Positions 1 through 11,094 of a DNA stretch of 64,000 nt are shown one piece after another. Positions within the stretch are counted from its first letter, which is position 1, and each line of letters opens with the position of its first letter. The stretch spans positions 136,712,223 to 136,776,222 of the forward strand of contig CM045761.1 in NCBI GenBank assembly GCA_025200525.1, read 5' to 3'. The notes under the pieces are model-generated. The model was not told the DNA's origin and made no database searches. It worked only from the letters and a program-made list of their open reading frames with translations. The position numbers and the translations under genes are program-made. The DNA comes from Camellia lanceoleosa. Lineage: Eukaryota > Streptophyta > Magnoliopsida > Ericales > Theaceae.

Positions 1-116
1 ACTATCAATCCACTCACTACTAATCCCCTCACTATCAATGCCCTCACTAACAATCCCCTCACTATTAATCCCCTCACTATCAATCTCCTCCATTCTATCT
101 CCCAAAACAAACGGGG
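1..116. repeat. Minisatellite at a transposon edge
   Basis: Several imperfect copies of a roughly 15-16 bp unit containing CCCTCACTATCAAT run from the window edge, followed by CAAACGGGGCCT. That string resembles the terminal sequence of many plant MITEs (reverse complement AGGCCCCGTTTG). The other end would lie outside the window, so the element cannot be classified. Confidence 0.55.
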
Positions 117-202
117 CCTAAGAGTACTAAAAGTAGAGTTCTAATGAGAGCTCTACTTATGTGGCAGTAGGCCCCACTCATGAATAATTTGATGTATGTG
201 CT

Positions 203-238
<36 letters not shown>

Positions 239-396
239 TGTTTCATGCCGCATCATTGGAGCCATTGTTAGAGCTCCAAATTTAAAGTTATGAATCAGTG
301 CTTATAGTTTACCAAGAAAAAGAAAATTGAGCTCGGAAAACATCTGAAAAAGTTCAATTTTTAAGGAATAATTAAAAAATAATAATAATAATAATA
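117..396. other. No gene seen; includes a poly-T tract
   Basis: AT-rich intergenic sequence with an uninterrupted T run of about 29 bases near 208-236. No coding frame or recognisable element was found. Confidence 0.6.
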
Positions 397-755
397 AATC
401 CTAGAGTTTGAACTTTTAACAAAATAAATTTTTAATTTTTTCAATTGAAATTGAAATTGAAATTTTTTAATTTGTTTTCAATCTAAACCATTAGTCTATT
501 TTTGTAAAGTAAAATTCACAAAAAAATATATATATTTTTTTTAGTTATTAAACTCAATTTAGATGTACATAAAATATCTAAAATATTCTTTTAGTGAGTT
601 TAATAACTAAAAGACACATTTTTTTAATTAATTTTATTTAATGAAAATAGCCCAATGATTTAAATTGAAAACAAATAAAAGATTTAAAATTTAAATTGAT
701 AAAATTAAAAATTCAGAATTTATTTTATTATAAACATCAAATCTTAGAGTTTTTT
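397..755. repeat. AT-rich foldback (long inverted repeat)
   Basis: The left arm (about 397-565) and right arm (about 585-755) are imperfect reverse complements around a centre near 575. The inner arms TTAGTTATTAAACTCA and TGAGTTTAATAACTAA pair closely. The outer ends AAATCCTAGAGTTTGA and AAATCTTAGAGTTT flank in the expected opposite sense. This is a MITE-like foldback with no coding capacity. No convincing target duplication was seen. Confidence 0.6.
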
Positions 756-1151
756 TTTCCTCATTTTTTAATTAAAAATGTTAAAAATTAAAGAAATTAT
801 TTTTAATCAAATAAAAATAAATAAAAATATCAAATTAATTTTATTACTCATAAAAATAAAAATTAATAATTATAAAATTATAAACATATTAATTTTTTTA
901 ATTTAAAAAAATATTAAAAAGTAAATTCCAAACCGGCCTTGAGTCAATGGGGTCAAAATTGATTGTCGGGGATATACCACTAGCACCACTGTCTGCCGCG
1001 AGATGAAAGAGAACCACCAACTGCAAAGAGCCACATGCAATGTAATCTTTTTTCTCAGTTTGTCGGCTCGCCTAATCTCACTCAAAAGATGTACATAGAC
1101 AAAACTGTCCTGTAAATTTAATTTCTCAGGACAACCATGTACTGTAAAGTA
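756..1151. other. No gene seen
   Basis: AT-rich sequence to about 915, then a more balanced stretch to the hAT-like element. A 60-codon minus-strand frame at 903-1085 has no recognisable motif and looks like chance. Confidence 0.6.
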
Positions 1152-1159
1152 CTGTAAAC

Positions 1160-1989
1160 CATGGTTTTGAAAATCGGATCGGATCGGACCGGTCGGTTCG
1201 ACCGGTTAAATCATCGACCGGTCGGGGTTTCGGTCCGGATGGACCCTCTAAACCGGCCATAATTAAAAATCGGTGTTTTTATCGAGAATCGGAAAAATCG
1301 GCGGTTGAACCGGTTCACCGGTCGACCCGGAGCCGGTTCACCGGGTTGTCCGGCTCGGGAATTTTTTTTTTTTATTTTTTCTTTGTTTTTTTTTTTTTAT
1401 TTTCTTTCTTTCTTTTCTCTTTCTTTCTTATTATATATATATATATATATATAAAATATAAGAATATAAGAAAATTTTAATTTGAAACTCTTTTTCAAAA
1501 GTCTCCTCTTGTGAGGAATCCCATTAAGAGCTTGATGAAATTATTATAAAACTCTTCACCTATTTATAAGAAAAAAAACTCTTTCAAAAAAACTCAAGAA
1601 ATCAATGTGGAATTCAATCAAATATATTGAAGAGCATATTGAAATTTTGATATCCCTCCAAAATTTTTGCTCTCCTTTCAATCAAATTATTTGAATTAAA
1701 ATCATATGGAGGGAATATTAAATATTTGATTTCATCTTCTAAAATTGAAATTAATAATATTTTAAAATATATTATTATATTTTTCAATAAAAAAAATATT
1801 AGGACAAATATTTAAGATAATTTAATATTTTTAATTTATAATTTTATTACTTATATTTTTATTTAAATATAATTTTAATATATTTATTACGTCACGGTTT
1901 GATTCCGGTTCAACCCGACGGTTGAACCGGTGACCCGTCCACCCGATCCCTTTTCCGGTTCGCTCACCGGTCCGGTTTTTAAAACATTG
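1160..1989. mobile_element. Non-autonomous hAT-like element, 830 bp
   Basis: The 8-bp direct repeat CTGTAAAC lies immediately outside both ends (1152-1159 and 1990-1997). The termini are imperfect inverted repeats: CATGGTTTTGAAAATCGG at the left, and CAATGTTTTAAAAACCGG when the right end is read on the other strand. An 8-bp duplication and TIRs starting CA fit the hAT superfamily. Each end has a GC-rich island dense in ACCGGT and GGTTCGACCGG motifs (about 1170-1345 and 1893-1975). The middle is AT-rich with a (TA)n run near 1431-1453. There is no transposase frame, so it would depend on an autonomous relative. Confidence 0.82.
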
Positions 1990-2074
1990 CTGTAAACAAG
2001 ATGATAGTTTTCTTACTATCTTTACTATAGTCTGTCAATCTGTGTGCACCCTTGGTTGGTTTTGTGCCTTTTTA

Positions 2075-2294
2075 GGTCTCGTTTGGTAAGAGGTTATTTT
2101 AGTTAAAAAATTATTAAAAAAGTTAAAAAGTCAACAATCCATATCAAAAAGTCAAAGATTCTTTTTTCTCTCTACTTTTTGCACATCTTTTTGTGAAAAG
2201 CCAAAAAGTTATCCCAAACATACTAACTTTTTTTACATCACATTTTAGCCAAATAATCAAAAAGTTACTAAATTAGTCTGTTCCCAAACGAGGC
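2075..2294. mobile_element. Tourist-like MITE, about 220 bp
   Basis: Terminal inverted repeats GGTCTCGTTTGG (left) and GCCTCGTTTGGG (right end, other strand) are flanked by TTA at 2072-2074 and 2295-2297. A 3-bp TTA duplication and this TIR type fit PIF/Harbinger (Tourist-like) elements. No coding sequence. Related but distinct copies occur at 27126, 43394 and 45726. Confidence 0.72.
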
Positions 2295-2344
2295 TTAATC
2301 CTTCAATAATGATAGAAGAAGGTTCACACACTCACACATACATG

Positions 2345-2665
2345 TATTTTTTACGATTATTTATACGAAGATTTTTTAAATTATTGAGAAAATATTATTT
2401 TAATTCATAAATTATAAAAATATATAAATAGACTTTTTAAATTATTAAAAAATATTATTTTTATCTCATAAGTTTTAAAAGCATATAAATAGACCTCCTA
2501 AGCAATTTACGTTTTTAGAATTCAAGAGGTCTATTTATATACTTTTATAGTTGAGAAAACAAAGTGATACTTCTCAATAGTTTAAACAGTCAACTTGTAT
2601 GTTTTTATAGTTTATGAGATCAAAAGTGATATTTTTTAATAATTTAATAGATATTCACGCAAACA
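2345..2665. repeat. AT-rich foldback repeat
   Basis: Two arms share the phrase AAATTATTGAGAAAATAT / ATAAATAGAC and its complement around a centre near 2510, where GACCTCCTAAG faces AAGAGGTC. It is a palindromic non-coding repeat. A related fragment is visible near 51500-51575. Confidence 0.5.
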
Positions 2666-3707
2666 ACCTTATTTTTTATGATGTTCTATTATTATCTTAT
2701 GTATAATATAAATATTATATTGATAACAAATATAAATGATAAAATACATTAAATCCATTTTATATTCACATAAAGTAGATCCCAACATAAACATGACATA
2801 ATTATGGGATGCATTTTTTGTTTGGAGACATTGTTCGAAGTCAGATACTGTCTGATTGTTCTGTCATGCATGTTGTTGAGACGCAATGCGTCTTTAGGTA
2901 CTCTGCTAAGCCAAACTATTATGCTGATATGTTAGGTCACTTGTTCAAACTCACCCGGGCATGTTTGATCATAAAAGTTATAATATAAGATTGAAATTAT
3001 TAGTTTATGGATTTATAAGTATATGTTTAATTATAAATTTTATTAACAGGATTATATGTATAGTAGATATTCAATCACATGAAATTAACAAATTTTTAAT
3101 ATTGAGAGGGTCGGAGGATCATAATTTAAATATAAAAAAAAATAATAATAAATACATAACAAATAATTATCTTATTAATTTAATTAAATAATTAATCTTA
3201 TATTAATTCATAAGATTGTTAATCTTGTTAATCAAACAAGTACTAGTTTATGACTTTCATCTTTTTAATTATATTTAGGAGTAAATTGATTCATAATAAA
3301 AAAATCATTGATTCATAATTAAATACAATCATAATATTCTTCTCAAAACTTTGAAGTACCAAAATGAAGTTAAAAATAGGGAGATTGATCAATTTTGAAC
3401 TTGTAATCCATATATATGACAGTTGTAGAGTCGAATCGAAGGTACTGAAGGCTCACACACGATTGTGAAAACATGAGTGGCACACATTGAGATGAGAGAC
3501 CAATTGGTTACTGTTCAACCCTATGGTGACAAACATTATTAGTAGGGTAAATTATCCATAAGTCCTCTTTAAAAAATGTATATTTTATTTAATTTCAAAA
3601 ATTTTTAGATAAATTTGAAGTCTTATACCTATTTATCTTCTCCTCTTTCCTTACACCTTACTTCTTCTCTTTATCTGTCTTTATTTGATGTCGGCCTCGG
3701 CCACAGC
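2666..3707. other. No gene recognised
   Basis: Mostly AT-rich. A more balanced patch at about 2815-2960 reads like decayed coding DNA but gives no open frame long enough to identify. The 76-codon frame at 2961-3191 is AT-rich and unrecognised. Sequence near 3545-3620 resembles the end of the MULE-like MITE family seen at 50952, without a clear partner end. Confidence 0.5.
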
Positions 3708-4030
3708 CACAATGTAATGACCCAAAATTTCTTTTTTCAAATAATCAGTGCATAATTTAATTGAACAAATTTTCGAATTTGACTGCTACAACAAATTTGG
3801 ATTTTTACGACACCAAATACATGCCATAAATACGATTCTACGATGCACAATGTAAAACCGTATTATGACCATTCATGAAAATTCATTCACTTCAACGGCA
3901 TGCCATAATACGTCGTTAAAAACCCTTTAACAATTGCAAGCCGTTTTTGATTTTGCTACTACTACTTATGCACGCCGTTAAAAACCCTTTAACAGCGGAA
4001 CTTATGCGTCGTTTTTTATTTTTCTACAAC

Positions 4031-5387
4031 TTCTTTCACATGCAGTTACTTCTTGGGACAAATCACAACTCTCATTGCTCAGCGTAAAATATGTAATACA
4101 ATGACCTATTATGCCTGTCGTAGAATATACAGTATTTTTTTCTTTAAAATTCAACACATTCTATTTGACCTATTCTGAATATGCAGTATTTTTTTTTTTT
4201 TTTTTAATTTGGCAAGTTCTATTTGACTTGTTCTGTACAATCTAATAAACATTACAAACAAGTTTCACAAAACACCAATCAACCACCAAAACATTGTTTC
4301 AAACATCAAAAAGAAACTATATCCATAAATTATAAACATTCAACAATTGTCTATACATTCCAAACATTCAAAAACTATATCCTTTAAGTTCTAAACTGTC
4401 CAAAATGTTGAAACTATCCAAAAGCAATGCATATTTAGGTTTCTAAACATATCCAAAACTATTCAGAGATTATCTAAAACTACCGACAACAGCTCTTGCA
4501 GTAGTTGCAGCTACAGCAAACCCGCTTGCTCCTATCACAGGGATGAGAGTGCCCAATGTATGTGCTCAAAAACCTGATGAAGAGGATGCACCAAGTGAAG
4601 TGATGTATAATAGTTCTCGTCCCACTGCCCCAAAATCCATTCCTGATGAAGAATTTAGAAAGAATAGACTTAAAAGAGGCAATGGATAATTTGACTAATA
4701 AATCTTCAAAACTCATGGTTAGGACTATAATGCATACCTTGTGCAAGAAAATGCATAAACATGGCTTCAAAGGAAGATGCAATTAAAGTTGAAAACAAAG
4801 ATACATATGTCTGTAGAGTTCATATACAAAAAATAGATAAAACACTTAGGACCCAAACTAATCAAATTCAATGGAAAGGGAAGGTATATAGTGCAACTAC
4901 TCTCAACCATGACTTGTAATTGAAAATGTGTATTATTTGCTCTTACGACACCTCCCAGCAAGGCAACCAAATTCTATCAAAACACAATCTTATTTCTATA
5001 TATACCCTATTGCGACAAAAAGTACAAGTTGTACGCCCAATCCAAACACAGTCCCTTGCAAGAACACAAGGGGTAGAGAAGAATATTTTGTATAACAAAT
5101 TTGACATTTCCAAGCATGGCAAGTTATCTAATCAATACACTCTAGAATGCAATTTGACAATTCATCATTAGAGTTTATATGATCTGTATATAATACTATA
5201 TGTTTGTGTCGAACTCAATGAGAACGTTCAATGTGAAAACATCCATATTTAAAGACAACCATATTTATGTTTTGAAAGTTCACACAGATTTAAAGAGAAT
5301 CTCTTACAAAGAAAAGAATACCAAGTTCAAGCACAACCAATAGCTGCTAAGCCTATCGAATATTAGTATAGTTTAAAAGTCATTTAG
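4031..5387. other. CACTA-like interior, no gene identified
   Basis: Contains several short frames on both strands (for example 4480-4782 minus and 4920-5171 plus), none with a recognisable domain. It may hold further decayed captured host sequence next to the kinase fragment, but nothing can be named. Confidence 0.4.
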
Positions 5388-5750
5388 AACTTTGGCATAC
5401 CATCCAAAAGGTACTCTGGGGCTACATATCCCAAAGTACCCAAAAGCTTTATGTTGTCCTTGCTTTGGTTTCCACGAGTTATGGCAAGGCCGAAATCAGA
5501 AAGCTGATGAATCAAGGCAAAAACCGATTAGCCATAAGAAAATGTTGAACGAATTTCATGGACAACACACAGGCATGAATGACATCTTAGCTCCTTGGGT
5601 ATTTTAGTCATTTTACCTTAGCATTGAAGTTGGAATCTAAAAGAATATTAGATGACTTCAGAGATCTCTATGGATAATGGGAGGGTTGCAGTGCTCATGA
5701 AGAAATTCTAATCCTCTGATCAACGTCAACCATAGTGATTGCAATGCTCG
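5388..5750 (-). pseudogene. Captured receptor-like protein kinase fragment
   Basis: Read on the minus strand, two exon pieces match kinase subdomains VIb-VIII of plant receptor-like Ser/Thr kinases. The first (5617 to about 5750) reads [18 protein letters not shown], then a catalytic-loop continuation broken by a 2-bp insertion near 5659-5663, then SSNILLDSNFNAK. A 113-bp intron with GT and AG borders (5504-5616) follows. The second exon (5388-5503) reads [17 protein letters not shown] and [14 protein letters not shown], giving the DFG and APE motifs. The ATP-binding lobe, the C-terminal lobe and any extracellular or membrane part were not found. Because the intron is present, it was captured as genomic DNA rather than as a retrocopy. 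It lies inside the CACTA-like element, so transduplication is the natural explanation. It is not a functional kinase. Confidence 0.8.
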
Positions 5751-6511
5751 ATATAAGTCAAATATACAAATAACAAGATATAATATTTATCAAAAAAACA
5801 TGAAAATGAAATCAAAGTTCTAGACTACTAGTTAGTTAAGATCAATATGAACAAACAATCTTAGAGAATGTAACAATAATAATAATAACAACAACAATAA
5901 TAATAATAACAAAAGAAAGACATCTTGGAACCACTGCTGTTCACCAAGACACTCTTCTGAAGCAATGATGCTTCAAGAATGTCAGCACACATTTTCTAAA
6001 ATTATTTTCTTTTGGTTTGGTACGTAACATTTTTCAAACTACTTTTGGCAGTTTTGGTAGCATAGCAGGCACATACGAGAAAAAACACCCCGATGCTTAA
6101 AAAATTGAACAAGGGTAAACAAAAACCGACCATATAATATACCAGCCTACCAAAAACCACATTTTAGATGGATAACTCTCTTAATATTAGCTCTAGCACA
6201 TGCAAATGGCATATTTAATCCAAGAAGTCATCATGTCTTAAGAATAATTAAGTTACCATCTAAAACATGAAGCTAAAAGCAAATCAAATTTCACACTAGC
6301 AAAAAGATTCGGAAAATAGCTTCAAAGATTCAGAAAATAGCTTCAAAGTGTTGAGGCGTTGGTTTCAATCGCCTTATGATTCATCACGAATTACCTCAAA
6401 TTTGGACAAAGAGGACTGAGAAGAGGGACTGAGATACAAAGAATGATGCAATTACAATTTACACAAAGAGGACTGCGAAGAGGAATAAATTGAGTGAGTG
6501 AGTGAGTGAGT

Positions 6512-6545
<34 letters not shown>

Positions 6546-7188
6546 CAGAGAGAGAGAGAGAGAGGGGGATGGGGAATCCAAACATACCTCAAAAATCGAA
6601 CTGAGATTTTTTTCCAGATCAAAGCGAAGAGAAGAGAAGAACTAAACCTTTCCCCTTCGAACCAGTCTTGCCGCCGAAGAGATAGCATCGTTCTAGGTCG
6701 AAGTCTCGCCGCTGCCTAGGCAGTCTCCCCTTCTAACCCTTTCCTCTTCTCCCACTCTTATTTGCTGAATAGCAACAGTTACAATTTTCTATATTTGTAT
6801 TTTGATCATTTTTTTTTAAATATATTTTTGGTAATTGGCGCTATAATATTTTATTTTGACGTCTATATATATATATATATATTTGGATCTTATCATATAT
6901 TTTTGGATCTTATCATTCACGATAGAAATTGTGCACCGTGAAGAGTGAAATATGTTTAACGGTTGATATATGTGAGCCGTATATAGTTAATGTATTAACA
7001 ACATGTCATATGTACGTCATAAAAAAATTTATTATTTATAGCTAACATTGCAACTAGTAAAAAAAACTATCATTATTAGCATTAACGTCTTACACAATAA
7101 ACATGTCGTGGCCAGGATATTATTTACGACATGCAAAAAAAGAAAGTCATAAAAGTGAAAAAATTACAACTTGCATTTATTGTATATC
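5751..7188. other. CACTA-like interior and right subterminal part
   Basis: No gene recognised. Contains an (AAT/AAC)n-rich patch near 5870-5915, a compound microsatellite at 6493-6564, and from about 6830 the subterminal repeats of the CACTA-like element. A balanced-GC patch near 6600-6760 resembles promoter or 5' UTR sequence but has no identifiable downstream exon. Confidence 0.45.
6493..6564. repeat. Compound microsatellite (GAGT)n(GT)n(GA)n
   Basis: Successive runs of GAGT, GT and GA repeats. The minus-strand frames across it (TH-rich and LS-rich) are translations of this repeat, not genes. Confidence 0.9.
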
Positions 7189-7476
7189 TGAAGAAGTTCT
7201 CACAGCATCACAGCCTCTTCAGCTATCTACACCTTCAGCATTTGTGTCTGTTCTAGATTCTCCATCATAGATCTGTAAAGCTAATGTTCCCCTGCCATGT
7301 TATCAGGGCATTAGTTGTGGTGGTTAGATATTTTGTTATTCAGTTAGTTTGTTAGTTTGCTAATTTTGTTACAGAGTTAGTTTAGATATTTTGATAGTAG
7401 GTTCAGACTCTCAGTATATAACAAGATGTAAGCCACAGTTTTCTTTAAGGAAAATCAGTATTCAAGATTCTCAATA
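7189..7476 (+). repeat. copia 5' LTR
   Basis: Begins TGAAGAAGTTC and ends TTCTCAATA, immediately followed by the primer-binding site. Boundaries are fixed by the ATATC target duplication and by alignment with the 3' LTR. It ends in TA rather than the usual CA. The first ~40 bp differ from the 3' LTR much more than the rest. Confidence 0.92.
7415..7421 (+). promoter_or_regulatory. Probable TATA box of the copia 5' LTR
   Basis: TATATAA about 60 bp before the LTR end, in the position expected for the U3 promoter. The same motif is kept in the 3' LTR at 11967-11973. A start site about 30 bp downstream would leave a very short R-U5. No transcript evidence. Confidence 0.55.
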
Positions 7477-7488
7477 TGGTATCAAAGC
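7477..7488 (+). other. Primer-binding site (initiator Met tRNA)
   Basis: TGGTATCAAAGC abuts the LTR with no spacer. It differs by one base from the usual plant retrotransposon site TGGTATCAGAGC, complementary to the 3' end of initiator Met tRNA. Confidence 0.88.
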
Positions 7489-7523
7489 TGTGAGCTCTCG
7501 TGAGCAAGATCCTTAGTCTTTCA

Positions 7524-8515
7524 ATGGCAGATGCTTCGTTACCTTCAAATCTCAGTTTACTAATTTCAAATTTCAGTTCTCTCATCACAGTGAAGCTGGA
7601 GTCAAACAATTTCATCATATGGAAATCACAGATGACAAATGTGCTTCGAGCATCTGGCTTTCTTGATCATGTCAATGGCTCTCATCCATGTCCATCCTCA
7701 GAAATCATTGATGATTCTGGAAAAACTGTTCCAAATCCGAGTTATGCAAAATGGCAGTTGATCGATGCACATCTGCTCACCTTTCTGACTACAACTTTAT
7801 CTTCATCCATTTATTCCTCTGTTCTTCATCTGACTCAAAGTGATCAGGTATGGCAATTCTTAGAGAAGCAATTTACTTCAGTCTCACGTTCTCATGTTCA
7901 TCAGCTCAAAACCAAACTTCAAACACTCTGTAAGAAGTCCTCTTCAATGGAGGCATACCTGTCTCAAATTAAAGATATAGCTGCACAGCTAGCTTTGGCT
8001 TCTGCAAAGGTTGATGATGAAGATCTGGTATTTCTAACCTTGAATGGTTTACCAGAGGAATATGATGCCTTCAAAACCTCTATTCGCACTCGATCTGACC
8101 CTGTCAAAATGGACCAGTTGTGTGCATTATTATGTTCCGAATCCATTCACATTGAACAAAAACTTAAACAGTCTACTAGCACAGATCTTCATGTTGCTTA
8201 CTCTGCCTCACAAGGATCTTCCTCTTCCTCTCAGACTGGCTATGATTCTTCACATGATTTCAATCGAGGTTTTCATTCTCCAAGAGGCAAATCTTCATAT
8301 CGTGGTTCTAGAGGAGGTAGATATAATAGCTTTAGAGGAGGCAGATTCAATAACAGGTATAATAATCATAGATCCAGAGGCACTTTTTCTTCTACCTCTG
8401 GCTGTCAGATTTGTGGTGGTCATAATGCCTTTGACTGTTGGCATAGACTGGATCCTAATTTTCAACCTTTCACTAACACCTCTTCTCAGTCTTCTCTGCC
8501 AAAAGCCTACCTTTG
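7524..8515 (+). pseudogene. gag: copia gag (nucleocapsid) region
   Basis: Starts MADASLPSN, chosen over the upstream in-frame ATG at 7500 because that one lies just after the primer-binding site and adds eight residues unlike gag. The body has the copia gag pattern: FIIWKSQM near the start, an LKTKLQTLCK stretch, then a Gly/Arg/Ser-rich RNA-binding tail. The nucleocapsid knuckle at 8403-8438 reads CQICGGHNAFDC, that is CX2CX2HX4C, two residues shorter between the second Cys and the His than the usual CX2CX4HX4C. The frame runs on to a stop at 8591, but homology leaves it at about 8513-8520, where a frameshift moves the protease to another frame. Confidence 0.88.
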
Positions 8516-8697
8516 CTTGATTACCCACGATCTTCTGCTGATCCTCCCATACCTCCTTGGTATGTTGATTCTGCTGCTACCAATCATCTAACAAATGATT
8601 TGGCTAATTTTCAACAATTTCAGCCTTATCAAGGTCAGGGGCAGGTTCAAATTGGTAATGGTTCTGCCTTGCAAATCACCATCTTGGTAAAGGTATC
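8513..8697 (+). pseudogene. pro: copia protease region, frameshifted on both sides
   Basis: The aspartic protease active-site box is read as WYVDSAATNHLTND, with the catalytic Asp codon at 8564-8566. It is in a different frame from gag upstream and from integrase downstream, so one frameshift lies near 8513-8520 and a second near 8680-8697. In an intact copia element all of these are one polyprotein. The remaining ORF past 8690 (hydrophobic, no homology) is a frameshift artefact. Confidence 0.85.
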
Positions 8698-11094
8698 TTG
8701 CCTACACCACATCATTCTTTTCAGCTCTCAAATCTTCTCCATGTTCCTGCCATTTCTTCAAATCTTTTATCTGTCCATCAACTTACCAAAGACCACAATT
8801 GTTTGGTTATTTTTGATGCTAATACTTTTGTCATTCAGGACAAATGCACGAACAAGATTCTGCATAGAGGTGTTAATATCAATGGTCTCTACCAATTCAT
8901 TCCATCATCTCAGCCATTCTCTTCTCCTCAAGTTTTTCAGTCTAGTACTACTGCTCCTGTGTCTGCTAGCAGTCCAGCTCCTGTGTCTGAAATGCTTTGG
9001 CATCAAAGACTAGGCCATCCATCTTCCTTAAAGCTTCAACATATGGCTGGCTTCTTACCAGATTCAAATAAAATGATTTTGAATAAGGCCTTGTCTTGCC
9101 TGGATTGTAATGTGTCTAAATCTCATAGACTTCCTTTTACTTTGTCTAATGCTTCTGTTAATTGTCCTTTTGCCTTAGTTCATAGTGATGTTTGGGGGCC
9201 CTTTACAGTGGATAATGCCCCATTTCGGTTCTATGTTTTGTTTGTAGATGATTACAGTAGATTTACCTGGGTGTATCCTTTGGCTTACAAGAGTGAGGTG
9301 TATGATAAATTGCTTGTATTCAAAGCCTATGTTGACACTCAATTTCAGACTTCTCTTAAAATTCTTAGGACTGATTGTGGGACTGAATTTGTAAATAAAA
9401 GAGTTGACACTTTGTTGTCTTCTCATGGCATTGTTCATCAAAGTAGTTGTCCATATACTCAAGCTCAAAATGGCATAGCTGAACGTAAACACAGACATAT
9501 TATTGAAACTGCCATTACCTTGCTTCATCAATCCTCAGTTCCAATCACTTTTTGGTTTGATGCCATTGCTACAGCAACATTTCTAATAAATAGAATGTCT
9601 TCTAGCATTTTACATCACAAGACTCCTTTTGAAATGTTGTTTCATCTCATACCTGATTACTCTCTTTTTAGAGTGTTTGGTTGTCAATGCTTCCCTTGGT
9701 TAAAGCCTTATGCTTCTCACAAGCTAGCACCAAAATCTATCTCTTGTATTTTTCTAGGCTATCATCCTACCATTAAAGGTTATCGATGTCTTGAGCCTAT
9801 TTTTGGAAAAATCTACATTTCTAGGCATGTCATTTTTAATGAAACCTCTTTTCCTTTTTCTCAAAAGCAAGCATCTGTGTCTGCTTCTTCATCTTCAGAT
9901 TTGTCTACTCTTACTTCATTTTTTTGGCCTTCTTCTTTTAGCACTGCCTCTCTGAACACATCTGTGCCTTCAGCACCTTCTCTATCTGTTTCATTAACTC
10001 CTTCTTCTGAGCCTTCTTCTTCTTCTTCTTTTCCTACTCCTACTCCTCCATCCAATGCACACCCTATTCCTATTTCTTCTATTACTATTGATTTACCTCC
10101 TCATTCTCATACTACTTCTTCTATTGGCAACACACATCCCATGATTACTAGGTCCAAACATAAACTTCCTCAGTGTTTTTCTGCTACTGTTTCTCTTCTT
10201 GAAACTGAACCCACCACTGTTCAAGCTGCTCTTCACTCTCTAGTGTGGCTTCAAGCTATGAAGGAGGAATATCAAGCTCTTCAACAACAGGGCACTTGGG
10301 ATCTTGTTGTCCTTCCTCCTCATAAGCTTGCCATTGGGTGCAAATGGGTTTTTCGCATAAAAAGGGATTCAAATGGTACCATTGCCCGTTATAAAGCTAG
10401 ATTGGTGGCCAAGGGGTTTTTGCAGCAAGAAGGCATTGATTTCCATGAGACCTTTAGTCCAGTGGCAAAACAACCTACCATTAGAATTTTCTTAAGTGTT
10501 GCTCTTCAATCTCAATGGTCTATAAAACAACTTGATATTTCAAATGCATTCCTTCATGGTACTCTTCAAGAGGAAGTGTATATGTTGCAGCCTCCAGGGT
10601 TTGAACAGTCTTCTTCTCATGTTTGCAAACTCAAGAAGGCCTTGTATGGTCTCAAGCAAGCCCCTAGGGCTTGGTACTCCACCTTTTCTGCTTTCTTGCT
10701 TTCTCAAGGATTCACCAACAGCCTGTCTGATGCCTCTCTTTTTATCAGAAACACTGCTACTAGTATTACTTTGTTGTTGGTGTATGTTGATGACATCTTA
10801 CTAACTGGAAATGATGCTGCCTTTATTGCTCTACTTCTTCAGCACATGCACAAGGCATTTTCCATGAAAGAACTTGGTTCTTTATCTTATTTTTTGGGAA
10901 TTTCTGTACAGTCTGATGAGCATGGTTATTTTTTATCCCAAGCCAAATATGCTGCTGCCTTATTACATAAAGCTGGATTGGCAGACTGTAAGCCCTGTTC
11001 ATCTCCTATGGTTATTAAACCTATGTGTTCTGCCACTGATTCATTGCCATTTGCTCAGCCCTCACTATATCGCAGTTTAGTTGGTGGACTGTAA
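8698..11094 (+). pseudogene. pol: copia integrase and reverse transcriptase region
   Basis: An HHCC zinc module begins WHQRLGHP (His codons 9001 and 9016, Cys codons 9097 and 9106). The integrase core has Asp at 9187 (HSDVWGP), Asp at 9373 (RTDCGTEF) and Glu at 9481 (NGIAERKH), giving exact DD35E spacing. The usual TDNG motif is TDCG here. A Ser/Pro/Thr-rich linker (about 9860-10140) follows. Then comes copia reverse transcriptase: GCKWVFRIK, YKARLVAKGF, LDISNAFLHG, and catalytic YVDD at 10783-10794. The frame ends at TAA 11092-11094, where the family has Gln, and continues in frame beyond it. A single C-to-T change would account for this stop. Confidence 0.93.

Noticed and set aside
2961..3191. 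76-codon Ile/Asn-rich frame as a gene
   Set aside because: Composition is that of AT-rich intergenic DNA; no homology visible.
5392..5607. 71-codon plus-strand frame
   Set aside because: It is the antisense of the captured kinase fragment, which reads sensibly only on the minus strand and with its intron removed.
8044..9013. Additional overlapping frames within copia gag-pol
   Set aside because: Out-of-frame shadows of gag and protease. The part of 8513-9013 after about 8690 is a frameshift tail.
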